A stretch of DNA of 64,000 nucleotides from Argopecten irradians (GCF_041381155.1 NC_091134.1:4088001-4152000), one strand, 5' to 3'; counted from the first letter of the stretch, positions 1 through 14,548 are shown. The notes: a model not told the origin generated them from the sequence alone. Numbers and translations: made by a program.

Positions 1-2840
1 CAATTTTTGATATGATTTTGATAAATATCCGCAGCTAGAATTAAATTTCTAATCAACATATGTCGTTACTTGATTGCTTGCCAAATGAGTTCCCAGTTGA
101 TATCCTCGTTATTAAAGTAGAATTATCATTTATACATTTGTTAGTTTAAACTTTCTTTATTTGAATTCTTCATACAACAATATGATATACAATTGATATC
201 AAGGAAAATAGAAACAAGTGTCTATGACACTTTTGTTAATCTATCACCTTGATATAAATATACTAAAACATTCTTGATAGACAGCATATAGAAAGTTAAC
301 TTATGCAATGTTTGAAAAATACTGAAATTCAATAAAATTGTAGAAATGCAGGGAAGCAGTTCTTGGGAAGCATTGGTAGGAATAATGAAATAACTGGGAA
401 TTAATTATGGAAAATGTAGAAATGGGATTTTTAGTTAGAGGGGGAAGGTAGGAGGTAAAGGGTTTTAGTTAAAATAGCATATACAATATGTAGTGTAGGT
501 AAAGTTAAATTAAACAATAGTTGAAAATTTTCTGAATTTAAGTATGTTATTATGAACGGGTAAGAAGATTACCTTATTTTCGTGTGCAGATAGTGTTTCG
601 TTCCAGAATAGAAGAAGATATATTTTAATATTTTCAGTTTTTGATTTATTTCTATACATTTGTGAAAAAAAATTTGAGGTCCTAATTGTGTTGAATTTAT
701 CATTGCATTATATATTTCTTCATTTCTAAAATATAATACCGGTAACCAATTACTTGTTATTGTCCTTTTCATTTTAGAACACACTGCTATCGAATTAATT
801 TATTCTGAAGTGCTTCATACGAATTTCATCTCGGTATTATTCCATATATGTTCAATTTTAATTATTCCGCCTTTCCACCATTGTTTAAAGAAAAGTAGTT
901 TGTATTTAAATTTTATATCGCTATTACCAGAAAGAGTTATGTTCAGGATGCCTTGTTGGGCGGGATTTCTATAATAATAATTACCATCCATTGGATTAAA
1001 CAAAGTCTGCTTATATATATATATATATTGTAATTTCTAATGTTCTTTTGTTATGCTACATATGCAAAGAAAGTAATCAATGTTGAACGTTTTATCATCG
1101 ATTTGGAGCCAGTATTTCCCAAAGATATTCCATGCCTTCGTTTCACTATGGACTCGTTTATATAACAGTATATATATTTTTTATTTCATTTATCAATTGT
1201 CTATATCCAACATATCCAATCCACTCTCAGTCCTTGATGGATAACGTTTAGAGACTCTATGATTCTTTTTTTTTGGTTATTCCATACAAACTCATAAATA
1301 AAATTATCTATTCGAATTTCATAGTTCTTCGGAATGATCTTGTGAGATAATTCGTACGTAACTTAAGCATAAACGGTATCATATCATTTTTAATATATTA
1401 GAGAAAACAACTGGCATTCACAGATAACATTCAAAATTTTAAAATATTTATTGTCGACATATGCTTAAACACATTTTTTTGTTTATTGTATATAAATACG
1501 TTCAAGTGTTTAGACATAAATGTCACAAATGTAAAGGATAATAAAAGAACATAAATCTTGTCTCCGTCAGGTCTTTGTTGGGTATACAACAGGTAAGAAT
1601 GGTATAAAATATTTGACAACAATATTTTTTTGGGCGTACAAAATATCTGTACTGATTTGAAATATCTCTGAAATAACTCAATTTTGCCACACCGCTTGAA
1701 TATCACCCTTTTCGGCAAACAAACCGTACGCCATTCTAAGAAGCGACAATACTATTCTTTGCTAACGTAAAGTGAGACTATCATGAAAATGTCTTTTTCC
1801 CCTAAACCATCATTTAAGTCAGAAATATATACGTGAAGAATGAAGAAGAATGGATCCCCTGCCATCACAGATAAGTTTTACTACCATTGTCTACGGCAGT
1901 AAGAACGCTATATCCACGATTATAGTGCTATCGTTTTCGTCTCACTTCTCCCAGTACATTGAATTGATTTTTATAGCTACCATAATACAAAATCATTTTC
2001 ACCAGAATGCTATTTTCACTTTTACCCTATAGTAATTCTGTTTAATACCCGGTATAAAAGTTTACGACTTTAACTCTACTTTATCAGCACTGTATGGGAT
2101 TGGGGTATAAAATTAATCCATTTTCCAGTTTACAATCCTATCGATAATAAGTTTGATGATTGTATGTATATATTTTAGCATGGAATGCATGCTATCTCCT
2201 ATAAACAGTAGGTAGTCACCCATTTAGATCGGATCATCACCCTTCTATTACCGCTATAAAATAGGGCCTTAACGTCATATGCTTTTTGATATTTGCAAAT
2301 GATCGATGGTATTTGAAGTACTCAATATTTATAGTTTCTGTTTGTATTTCGTCTTCATCATTTTAATAAATCCCATGTTTGACGCCCTTTTAAAATAAAA
2401 AAAAATAGAAAAATATGCATGCTAATACATATAAGGTTAAATCAAATTATATGACATGAGTATTTTAATGTAAAACGGTGTCGAAATAAACCTGAATATC
2501 TTTGATATTGATATGACGTTTTGACGAAAATAGATTGATTTTATTTCTATCAATACATGTATTAATGTAGAATATAACTAAGTTTCACTTGTTGTTGAAC
2601 AAATACATTTCATGAGATAAATGTAACTATTTCTTCAGAATCTTTCTTTACCTACTGTTTTCATTTGAATACTAGAGTTGTTTTTTTCTGTCATTCACAT
2701 TCGTAGACAATTTGTATCTGATAAGTGGAAACAGGAAAATAACAGTATCAAAAGGTTCAATTTAAGAACAAAACTACAGGTAAAATGATAGTACTTATTG
2801 ATAACCGATTGGATTTATGAATTTTATATTGTGTTATTTC
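1..2840. other. AT-rich sequence without identified features
   Basis: Open frames are short (at most 95 codons), low in complexity and without splice context. There is a TA microsatellite at 1013-1028. Nothing else is seen. Confidence 0.6.
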
Positions 2841-2844
2841 GGTT

Positions 2845-5185
2845 TGTCTTTACATTGGAAGCCGTGTTCTCTTTAGACATTGAGGTATAACCTCCGTACC
2901 TAAACTTTACATAGGAAGCCGTGTTCTCTATAGACATTGAGGTATAACCTCCGTACCTAAACTTTACATGGGAAGCCGTGTTCTCTATAGACATTGAGGT
3001 ATAACCTCCGTACCTAAACTTTACATGGGAAGCCGTGTTCTCTATAGACATTGAGGTATAACCTCCGTACCTAAACTTTACATTGGAAGCCGTGTTCTCT
3101 TTAGACATTGAGGTATAACCTCCGTACCTAAACTTTACATAGGAAGCCGTGTTCTCTATAGACATTGAGGTATAACCTCCGTACCTAAACTTTACATAGA
3201 AAGCCGTGTTCTCTATAGACATTGAGGTATAACCTCCGTACCTAAACATTACATAGAAAGCCGTGTTCTCTATAGACATTGAGGTATAACCTCCGTACCT
3301 AAACTTTACATAGAAAGCCGTGTTCTCTATAGACATTGAGGTATAACCTCCGTACCTAAACTTTACATAGAAAGCCGTGTTCTCTATAGACATTGAGGTA
3401 TAACCTCCGTACCTAAACTTTACATGGAAAGCCGTGTTCTCTATAGACATTGAGGTATAACCTCCGTACCTAAACATTACATAGAAAGCCGTGTTCTCTA
3501 TAGACATTGAGGTATAACCTCCGTACCTAAACTTTACATAGAAAGCCGTGTTCTCTATAGACATTGAGGTATAACCTCCGTACCTAAACTTTACATAGAA
3601 AGCCGTGTTCTCTATAGACATTGAGGTATAACCTCCGTACCTAAACTTTACATAGAAAGCCGTGTTCTCTATAGACATTGAGGTATAACCTCCGTACCTA
3701 AACATTACATAGAAAGCCGTGTTCTCTATAGACATTGAGGTATAACCTCCGTGCCTAAACATTACATAGAAAGCCGTGTTCTCTATAGACATTGAGGTAT
3801 AACCTCCGTACCTAAACTGTACATGGGAGGCCGTGTTCTCTATAGACATTGAGGTATAACCTCCGTACCTAAACTTTACATAGAAAGCCGTGTTCTCTAT
3901 AGACATTGAGGTATAACCTCCGTACCTAAACTTTACATAGAAAGCCGTGTTCTCTATAGACATTGAGGTATAACCTCCGTACCTAAACATTACATAGAAA
4001 GCCGTGTTCTCTATAGACATTGAGGTATAACCTCCGTACCTAAACTTTACATAGAAAGCCGTGTTCTCTATAGACATTGAGGTATAACCTCCGTACCTAA
4101 ACTTTACATAGAAAGCCGTGTTCTCTATAGACATTGAGGTATAACCTCCGTACCTAAACATTACATAGAAAGCCGTGTTCTCTATAGACATTGAGGTATA
4201 ACCTCCGTACCTAAACTGTACATGGGAGGCCGTGTTCTCTATAGACATTGAGGTATAACCTCCGTACCTAAACTTTACATAGAAAGCCGTGTTCTCTATA
4301 GACATTGAGGTATAACCTCCGTACCTAAACATTACATAGAAAGCCGTGTTCTCTATAGACATTGAGGTATAACCTCCGTACCTAAACTTTACATGGGAAG
4401 CCGTGTTCTCTATAGACATTGAGGTATAACCTCCGTACCTAAACTTTACATAGAAAGCCGTGTTCTCTATAGACATTGAGGTATAACCTCCGTACCTAAA
4501 CTTTACATAGAAAGCCGTGTTCTCTATAGACATTGAGGTATAACCTCCGTACCTAAACTTTACATAGAAAGCCGTGTTCTCTATAGACATTGAGGTATAA
4601 CCTCCGTACCTAAACTTTACATAGAAAGCCGTGTTCTCTATAGACATTGAGGTATAACCTCCGTACCTAAACTTTACATAGAAAGCCGTGTTCTCTATAG
4701 ACATTGAGGTATAACCTCCGTACCTAAACATTACATAGAAAGCCGTGTTCTCTATAGACATTGAGGTATAACCTCCGTACCTAAACATTACATAGAAAGC
4801 CGTGTTCTCTATAGACATTGAGGTATAACCTCCGTACCTAAACTTTACATAGGAAGCCGTGTTCTCTATAGACATTGAGGTATAACCTCCGTACCTAAAC
4901 TTTACATAGAAAGCCGTGTTCTCTATAGACATTGAGGTATAACCTCCGTACCTAAACATTACATAGGAAGCCGTGTTCTCTATAGACATTGAGGTATAAC
5001 CTCCGTACCTAAACATTACATAGAAAGCCGTGTTCTCTATAGACATTGAGGTATAACCTCCGTACCTAAACTTTACATAGAAAGCCGTGTTCTCTATAGA
5101 CATTGAGGTATAACCTCCGTACCTAAACTTTACATAGAAAGCCGTGTTCTCTATAGACATTGAGGTATAACCTCCGTCCCTGAAC
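2845..5185 (-). repeat. 57-bp minisatellite, about 41 units, open in one frame
   Basis: About 41 head-to-tail copies of a 57-bp unit. Because 57 is divisible by three, one minus-strand frame stays open for 778 codons, repeating MSIENTAFYVKFRYGGYTS. The other five frames hit a stop in every unit. Differences cluster in a 13-nt window: TTC/TCC, TAT/CAT/AAT and AAG/ATG/CAG, so the repeat varies as F/S, Y/H/N and K/M/Q. A rare Ile to Lys change recurs in two units near the 3' end, within a duplicated four-unit block. Each unit holds the inverted repeat GAGGTATAACCTC and the palindrome TCTATAGA. There is no ATG upstream of the array, no splice site I trust and no signal peptide, so a satellite is likelier than a gene. 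Confidence 0.95.
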
Positions 5186-5189
5186 TCAG

Positions 5190-8100
5190 TAACACTACAT
5201 GGTCTATTTTTGTGACATTAAAAGTAAGTAACAGCTGTGTCCCCTTTATAGACATATTGGTCTGTAATTCGCACTTATTGTTCCTCTATATCGATTATTG
5301 TTGACACTTCTAGACAAGATTGATTTCCCGTATTTATCCAATAATGATATGATATTTTTAACAATGTACTGGGATGTATATGAGGTTTATCTTGTTCACA
5401 ACATCTTACACCTTGTAAGTTGTTATAAACGCCCAATTTTTATTTGAAATTGCGAATTGATTAAGTTTTTATCTAGATTTAAAGGCGAGTGCTGTAGATG
5501 AAGTAGAGGGCGGTTGCCTCTCCGAGATACCTGGTTCTACCCTGCTTACGCTGATAGTTTTAAGGATTTTATTTGTGTAAATGGTGTCCTTGGTGGTTAT
5601 GATGGAATTTCTTGAGCATATAGCTCAACTTAGATCAAAGTAGACTGGCTATCAGTCTCTAGAATATTGAAATAAAAACCACTTAAATTTGGCTTGATTA
5701 TTTTTCTCTCTCCTACATGTCTGATTCTAAGCATCAAACTGGGGAGGGGGGTAATCTAGTAAAGAACTCAGTTGAAAAAAGTCTTATCAGCAACTTAGGG
5801 TATAATGGCCAGTCTAAGATCAACAGTATCGTATTCATGTTATCAACGGCATGGATTGTGTAAGCAGTTGTTTTGTTTGGTTTTAGGTATTTATTGTTAT
5901 CATTAAAAATTATTATGGTATGACAAGTGTTGATGGAGGATGGAAGCGGGTGATGACTGTTTCGTATTGGCCTGGTAAATGAACAGGTAAGTAAAATATA
6001 TTTATACCGTTAAGTATACTTTTGATAGACGAAGATAAAAGTATAGATAATCAAAATGTAATGATCCAAAATAAATGCAACAAAGGCACACGACAAGAGT
6101 AGGTCATTTTAACTTGATTACATGGTTAACATATAATGTGCTTTCACTATATTTGTAAACTATTGATGAAAATTGTGTAAAAGATAAATATAACCGTAGT
6201 AACATTAGAACCGTCTTATTCATTTATAAATTATACTTAACTTTGCATTTGTCAGAAACCTTCGGAGTATTTACTATTCTTAACATTTTATTTTCAAGGT
6301 TTGTTTTATTCTTTTGGTTTACATTGTTTTTATTTGTGACTTAACACAAAGCTCACACAACCCTGACAAACTACAACATGTTTACGGAGAACGATAACTG
6401 AATACAAATACAACATCGTTAATATTCGGTTTATAGAAAGGATTTGTTTGTGGTGCTGGGGGTCAAAAGTACATAGAATGGGTGAATTTTGTGGTGGATC
6501 CTGAGCCACAATTGAGAGGGGGAGATGCTGATAATTATCAGGATGAAGTGTACGGGTGCTACATCATTTACATATGACGAATTATAAATGATAAATATAA
6601 CAATATTCTGTCGTTTTCTCACATTACAATAAGGATATTGTAAATGTAACGTTATAAATAAGGCAGTGTGTTATATTCTAGGTACAGTCTAGGAAATCGC
6701 CGTAGCGTATGTGACACACGGTTGATTGTTAACGCTTGTGTGATCAGACTTACAAACAATTAGGATTATATGCTTTCTATCAGGAATATGTCCCGTGATT
6801 TAATTTACATATGCTTTACTTTAGGGCTTGTCATGTATCAACCTATATCACATAGCTACGTTTTGTTGTTTTGGAAATGATTATCCATTGTGAAATGTAC
6901 TATATTTAATGTAGCCGTTCGCGTGTACAAAATATATCAAATGTGAAGTTAGTATACACAAGTCACACAGAAATCCAATAGAGTTTTGTTTTGTCTTTCA
7001 TCTTATTTCACCTCAAATTTCGCGTCTTTTGTACGCATGTTAGGGTATACAATTTGTGTCTGATTCCTACTTGTTTCTAGATATACCAAATCACTGGATA
7101 TTACAGCTACTTTAGATGTGTTAATGACCCTCAAAATAGGGAAATGTAGGACATGCAATACCATAAAAATCTGGTATTAATATAACAAGTTTTGTATTAG
7201 AATATCAACCTTTGACTGTGGTTTGAATAATTTATTTGACCAGCAATCCTCACCTTTTACAATGTCAGTAAAATTGTATCCAAAATTTAAAAAAAAGGAA
7301 AAAGTCATGTTGCATTTTTAGAAATACAAAATGTATTGACTGAAGCACACGACCGAATTAATTTTATTTCATTTATTTTATCAATACTATTGATAGATGT
7401 GTTTAAATCAGACTTTTTATCCATGAATATACAGTATATCCTAGGCTTTAGCTGGTATAGCATTAAGACAATCGCTAATAGCAACTATCATAATTATGTA
7501 CAATCATAATTTAAATGTATTGTTTTACTATAGTTTTTGTTTAATTGTCTTAAATAGATGTTACAAAAACGCGAAATATTAAAGGGAAACAGCATATTGT
7601 ATTTAAATATTGCTTTGTCAAATGAATGCCATTGGTGTTATACAATGGATATCATCAAATGCTTATCTGTTTATTAGAAATATCTTAGTTCTCATGTTTG
7701 CCCATTACTACGTATATACAAAATACCAAAAATGTAACTTTATAAAGAAATGACCGAATTTTAAAATATTACCATTGAATGTGTTTCATGCAAATATAAA
7801 ATAAAATAAAAACTGAAATGAGATTATCGAGAACTAACATGTCTAAGCGTGATATGATAATAATCTATGGTAGCAATTTCGTGCTTTATCCGTTTTCAAT
7901 GTTTTAATTTGAATGCGATTCTCGCGGTAGGTGTCTAAATTTCATGCTTTCTATAGGGATAACTCTAATGTTTTGTTGCGTCCGGACAATTTTTCCGGAA
8001 CATTATCAATTTCATGTCGTGCTGAACTGTGGGAGGCGTCGTCAGGTTTTATTATAAACATATTAACCGTTCGTAGATATTACATAACTGCATTGATGGG

Positions 8101-8870
8101 GAACGATTGGGACATCATACCGCTAAGAAATTAATTAAATATCACCGTCATTTTTATTAATCAATTATACTAATACACATAGATGAACTAAGTTGCAATG
8201 AGCTACACATTTATTGTGAAGAATGGGAATGAATTTACGCTTCATTTGACACTAGATCGCTTAAACAAATATATTTAGCTATCACATATTCATTTTGGTA
8301 GCATTGTATGCTTGACACCATACCCCTATATTTAATTCATATCATACAAATATGGATTTTGATTGAATACCACAAACAGAGTTATTTCACCTGTCAGATT
8401 ATATCAAATTATTTAATATTGCAGCCGAATTTAAACTTTTGAAATTTTGAAAAATATTAATATGCTTATTCTCGAACGAGCCATGAACGATTTGGTTCTA
8501 ATGAATAAAACGAAGTAAAATGATTAATATCTGTAAGGAAGCTGTCGGAGACTTGTCACTGAGAGAGGATTATAGACAAAACATCCCGCGTTCTGGTCGG
8601 GTACAGTAGAACCGGCCTGTATTTATCCCTTCAGTAACTTTACATGCGCAAATATTGGAAATATGAATCAATTTATGATGATGTGTGTTTCATCGCAGGT
8701 GATTTTGAAAAGCCTTAGCTTTGATTTGGTAACGCTCGTGTAGCACGGACGAGTGACGAACTTGGTTCTGGCGCCACGACAATAAAAGAGCCGCGACGCG
8801 CTCCCGGTGGTACATTGTCGTCAATTTTACAACTGATTTTCTCACCAATAGAATTCTATGATACTTCCCA
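5190..8870. other. Gene-free AT-rich sequence
   Basis: No coding frame over about 70 codons and no repeat recognised. A somewhat GC-richer patch at 8700-8820 (GGCGCCACGACAATAAAAGA, GCCGCGACGCGCTCCCGGTG) could be the start of a transcription unit, but no exon follows that I can support. Confidence 0.5.
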
Positions 8871-8879
8871 GCGTGCTAA

Positions 8880-9590
8880 CCAGGGCTTCATCATGGTGCA
8901 CAAAACTTCTGCACTAAAGATACCAGAGTCTTGGTATAGACCGTAGATTATTTCGTCCAGGTCCTCCTAAATGATGTTATGCATGGAGCTTTTTTAATGG
9001 CTGAGCGTCCACTGAAGTGAATATAATCTGTCCATTATGCCTAGTTAAGGCACCCCTTCCTTGCTTTATGGTGATCATTTCTTGGGCCTTGAATATGAAA
9101 TTTCACGGAGTAGTATGAGCTTTAATTATGTACATAATGCCATAATTTCCTCGCATTCTTAAGGGCTTGAGGAACAGCCCGATGTCTCGGTCTCATAAAG
9201 CCCCAATGGTGTCGGTCCATCGTCGACACACAGCAACATGTAAAAAGCATTGTAACGAACATATGGAACAATTGTGTCTGGCCAAATTAAAACTGTGTCG
9301 AAATAATGTATGTTTGTATTTTTCATTATCAGAAACCCAGGGGTCCCTGCATTTCCTCCAATGTACATGCCCATGTTAGTTTTCCCAATATATGCATTTC
9401 TTTTTTCAGTAGAAAACAGGCATTGAATTGAGTGTTAATCCATGGATCAGGAGTGAACATTACCACCAATTGGTTCCTTGTTAGGGGCGATTTAAACGAC
9501 GTGCCACATAGAGAGTGGACTAAGATGACCCCAGTACGGGCCACCGTGACCCTGTCTAAGGACATAGAAATAAAAATGGTATGGATCCAT
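8880..9590 (-). pseudogene. Decayed coding-like patch of unknown origin
   Basis: The patch is richer in GC than its neighbourhood, with overlapping short minus-strand frames that change register: 9565-9329 includes ARTGVILVHSLCGTSFKSPL, and 9374-9159 includes MGMYIGGNAGTPGFLIM and TVLIWPDTIVPYVRYNAFYM. Register changes and stops suggest a broken gene or repeat-derived coding sequence. The family is not recognised. Confidence 0.3.
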
Positions 9591-10759
9591 TAGCCATATA
9601 GACAAGAATTTCCTTAAAAAAAACCTAATAGCGTGATTGTTGTCATTGCGATCAGTGAAAGCGTTTCATAATACAGTTTTCATTATGTGTACCACAATCG
9701 TTATATTTCATTATGTGGTATGATATATATAACTTGTTAAATTAAATTGTAATCTTTATGGATTCGAAGTGATAAGCTTTATTGTAATAAAATTATGTAT
9801 ATGCAATGTAAATAATAATATGTATTATAATATGTAAATGTACATGTATACGAGTTTTTATTGAATCTAAATCGATGTTCTCGCTTAAACACTCCAAGTT
9901 ATCGGACGTTTTCTTACTTTTTTTCTCATATTACAGTAAATAAACAAATAATCACCAGAACATAACACTGTTTAAAGTATTATAGAAAAGTATATGAAAG
10001 GAAATATAAGAATGAAAAGATAAGACACTATAGCTGAATGCAGCATAAAAAAGAAAACTGAAATGTAGTCCTAGTTATTATTATCAATTATATATATAAT
10101 CTATTTACAAATGCATTAGTTTAGATTAATTTTCTTTTACTCTTTAATGGGATAGAGAATAAATATCAATTAGGAAATTATGTACGCAATTCTTGAATAT
10201 TTTTAAAGCATCGATATCACTGATTTTTAATTTCATTGGGGTATGAAAAAAAATCTTTGCAAACTCTGAATCTCACAATCTCACAAAAAATTGAACATTT
10301 TTCTCGTAACCTATTGAAATTAAAAACATAGAGAAATCAATGCTTATAATTAATTTGATAAATTATTTGATAAAATAAGGTACGTATATTTAAATTCACC
10401 ATGCTAGTGATTTTTCAAGGAAATCTTTTCCCGAATCAATGCGCAACGTCAAAAAATCAGCTGGTTTTAACCATAATCCTCACCAAAACCTATAATGAAA
10501 CAGCCCTTATCACGGAAAAAACTCACCGCATTATTCTCGTTAATCTGTAAAAGCAGAGGGCATTGTGGTTGTTTTATATAACTGGAATTTGAAATCAGAA
10601 CTGAAAAAAATATACAAATAATTCTTAATAAAAGTTATGTTTATGCTGAAATAAACGTTTAATAGTAGTGAATATTGTGTTTTTGTTTTTTGGAAAACGT
10701 CGATTGTGATTTATGCTTGTATCAAATTATTTTTATAATACAGGTTTTAAAGTTATTTA

Positions 10760-11095
10760 ATGATTAACTTGAATAGATTTTAATGTTATGGAGATATAAC
10801 AAAAATCTGAGTGTATTATAGTTTATGATGAGAGTACACTCAGATTTTTGTGTTATATCTCCATATCATAAAAATCTATTCAAATTAATCCTTATAATTC
10901 ATTTACTAAAGATAATCTCTTCAATATTCAAAATTCATTTCGGGACGCTTTTGTTTATGAAATCATTACGCCGTCATCTCAGCCAATCAGAAGCAATGTT
11001 ACAAACGGAGACGCCATTTTTTCCTTTATGGGCTGATAAAGTAAATTGTTAAGCCAATGAAAATGCTCGTAACAAGCAAAATTGAATTACATACT
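10760..11095 (-). mobile_element. Interspersed repeat R1, copy 1, with palindromic end
   Basis: Two parts. At 10763-10890 two arms of about 53 bp (GGAGATATAACAAAAATCTG and its reverse complement TTTTTGTGTTATATCTCC) flank an 18-bp loop. At 10950-11090 the reverse complement matches 41515-41640 closely (GAGCATTTTCATTGG, TTATCAGCCCATAA, CGTTTATAACGTCG-like). The two window copies lie in opposite orientation. No open frame of note. It is a non-autonomous element, and its class is unknown. Confidence 0.7.
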
Positions 11096-11224
11096 GTTAT
11101 TTTCATAAAAACGAAAAAAAGAAAAGCATTCCATATGTTATTCACCGCCAACAGTTCTAAATATTTTGAGAATGACATGACTTACAATACATGTTTATAT
11201 TTTTAAAACGTAAATGAAGAGCTC

Positions 11225-11475
11225 AAATGCGTTTTCCAAGAATTGTCAAAAATGTTTACGCATACACTGCACACACGGTCAAACTAAGAATTCAAGCTGT
11301 GGTCTACATTTCACATTTTGAAAATTGACTTCTGCATATTTATTTTCATTTAAACACAAATAAAGCATAAAATAAGTCATCGTTTACGTCTGTCTATTGG
11401 TTAAAACATTTGTTTTGTAACATGTCAAAAGTTTCACCCAGGTATGTGCCACATTGGTATTAATGACATATGATT
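11225..11475 (+). repeat. Interspersed repeat R2, copy 1 (degraded)
   Basis: Shared blocks with the copies near 50.9 and 62 kb are ACGGTCAAACTAAG, GCTGTGGTCTACATTTCA, TGACTTCTGCATATTTATTT and AACATGTCAAAAGTTTCACC followed by CAGGTATGTGCCACAT. It lies just after R1 copy 1. There is no coding frame. Confidence 0.6.
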
Positions 11476-14400
11476 ATTTGCTGATGTTTCCTTAAAAGTC
11501 CACCAGGTTTCCAGAGCAAAGATCAACAGGTTCTAAAAAAACAAGAATAACGTAAGACAAATTTATTTTGATTGCTGAAGATGAGGTTAGAACATCAAAC
11601 ATAAGCAAGATTTCCTGCGTAATATATATATGTTAACAATGATGATTCATTTCGCTGTTTTGCCGCCTGGCGATATGATAGTCAACTATCGTGCGGTAGT
11701 AAGGACGACGGCGGGAAACATGAGACGATCCGCTTTATGTAAAATTAACAGTTATTATTTTTTTAATTCAGGAGGTGATGATACATTGTAAGTGTAATAT
11801 TAACGCTAAGCTATTAGCTTTTGCGACTCTGCAAAAGTATCAATCTTATTTAATATTTCTAAAAGGTAGTTGGCCTACTATTAGTTCTTTATTAGCTTCC
11901 AAATGAAGAGTACATAATAATAAAACGTAGCACATTAATAAAGTAGCAAAATATAAGCACATGTTACCTAACATTACCTGAGGATAAAGTTAATTTATCA
12001 TCAGTTAAGTAGATAATGATATTAAAAATAATTAAAAAATGATAAATCAAGAAAAAGAAAAAAAAGAAGTTAGTTGATAGTGATATAAATCATACAAATA
12101 GTAGAAAAGGATACGTCCATCAGATACATGAATCTATGGTTTATATATAGATACCAGAACTATGCAGAGAAATAATTCATAATTGCATGCTTATATTTAA
12201 TTGCTTCACATATTTAGGTTGTCTCTGCTTTAAAATTGTTGATATTGGACCAATAAAATTGTTATGATTTGGTTAGTAGATATAGTAGTTATGACAAACA
12301 AATGTAAATATGCTATAAGTATAGGTAGTACAGATTGGATTAGTTTAGGATCCATACGGATAGAATACAGTCGAATGTTGAGCTGAAACATAATAATGCA
12401 ACATTATGAGTTTATCGAAGTATAACTCTCATGGCATTTCATCTCCATCATTTACTATTTTTATTTTGCATTAAAACGGTATTGACCAATTGGTAAACAA
12501 CACACGATATTATATTTCTGATAAAAGGCAAATGTAATAAAAATTTCAGTTAGTTATTTTTGTAGATAAAGAAGACTGAAGACTTTTAGATAACTCTTAG
12601 ATCCGTATTACCATCAATATTAATCATTGTGCAGTAAATAACGTATAATCATTTAAGGAGGTTTTAATTCTTACAATAATAATTTTCATTACAATATTTA
12701 ATGAGTCTTGCTGTTAATATTAGAAAAAAACCATATGTGCCGACACAGAGAACTGCTAAACAGTAAAGGATATTAACATTAGGCTGGCATCCCACGATCG
12801 TGTATACTGTAATATACTTACATTTTGTGAGATATTTAGTTTTGCAGTAACTGGCAAGGAAATTTAACCACCAAAACCCAATAAAATACCAAGATACCAA
12901 CAAAAGAAAACTCATAACAGCCATGTTCTATAATAACTGATATTGTAACCGGAGCTTTGACTAAAATTATTCGCGCATATTTCAGAAAAAATGTGAGCTA
13001 ACGAATGAAGCTTTTACGAAATGTAATTGATTTGCAGCAGGTCTAAAAATCCTGATCGCCGTGGTATTAAGACACAACATTACAGTTAAAAGGGATGAGA
13101 TCACAATCGGGTGATGTAAGTCTGGACTTGATGTGTAATCTACTGTGCACTAAAACCATCTGTCGATACACATAACGAGCGTTTGATTTCATGGTCATTT
13201 ATCTATTACCCCGCGATCTTGTAGTTTTACCATAAAGCTCGTTTTAACGGCTTTGATTTGGTATTTTATTCGTTTTTTATTGACTAATAACCCGTAAGGA
13301 TAACAAGCAGATTACGAAAGAAATAAATAGCTTAGGAATTTTTCTTATTCTTTTCTCGTTTGTTCACTAATATGCGATTCGTGAGTACAGAAAAGCGCTG
13401 TTTAATATCAGACCTATCCAGTGCACTTATGCAATGCTTTAAGATGAAATTATTATGATGTAGCTCACTTATTAAATTGTATTCTTGCATTATGTTATCA
13501 CATTCACTTTTCATAAATATTTGCAAATTTAATCTTTTACATTTTCTTGATGTGTCTACAAGTTTTATCTATCAGAGAAATAACAATGTTCAACAATATT
13601 GGTTTGTGTACACATGAAATTACATATTGATTGGTATAGTTTCAATGCTTATATTCAAATGATGCATCTTATTACACAGAAATCGTAAATGTATTTTAGA
13701 TTTACATGCCACGAAAAATACAAGAAATGCACAATGTTGGAATATCTTAGTGCGTTGCAACGAAGAATTAAAATGCTTTCTTTAGACATTAACAGGATGA
13801 AAACAATACAGTAATGAAAGTAAAACCTTAAGAAATGTCTTTAACTCGAGCAGGATTTTTTTTTGCGAGAAATGCCTATCCGTTTATTTAACCAATGCAC
13901 CAATCATATGTGATGTAATTTTTAAGACACGGCGAAATCCACTTTGACATCTTTTCATATATTCATTTTTTTTTTTATTTATTTAAGTTTTACTGGCATA
14001 CTATTTTGTTTGGAGTTACAAAACTATATCCAGATTATGATAATTGAACATTTCATATCATTTTGCAATATTCTGAAAACACGTTAATACATTAATTTTT
14101 ATACGGAAATAAATACCATTGTTTAACAACGTTTTGCCAAAACTTACATTCCCTTCAAACTGTTTGCAAAATAATTGCTATCACCATTGTTTATCAAAAT
14201 TATTAGATTTGACTGAATGATAAGTTATGGAAATGAAATATATTATGAACATTTTAATATAGAAATGAAGTGAAGCAAGAAAGGATCGAAATACTACGTT
14301 ATCATATCGTTTAATCTATATAATTGAATTTTAGAAATTTGTCAAATCAAACTCCACTTCGAAAATGTTATTTTACTTACAGTAGTTATCAGGGTAAAAC

Positions 14401-14548
14401 TTGACGTTCACAAAAAATGTTCGTGTATAAATTAAAATAAAAAAAGATTTACATCAGTAGCAGACGATTATACATCACAGTCATTAATGTAATATGTCAT
14501 CCAAACGTAAATGTTGCATTTTCTGGCTTATTACTTGATAGACACACT

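Noticed and set aside
2845-5185. CRISPR-like or protein-gene reading of the 57-bp array
   Set aside because: There are no unique spacers between repeats, the context is eukaryotic, and no external start codon or splice site supports a gene.
9167-9379. 70-codon plus-strand frame MRNSPMSRSHKAP...
   Set aside because: Antisense to a decayed minus-strand patch, with no splice context or recognisable motif.
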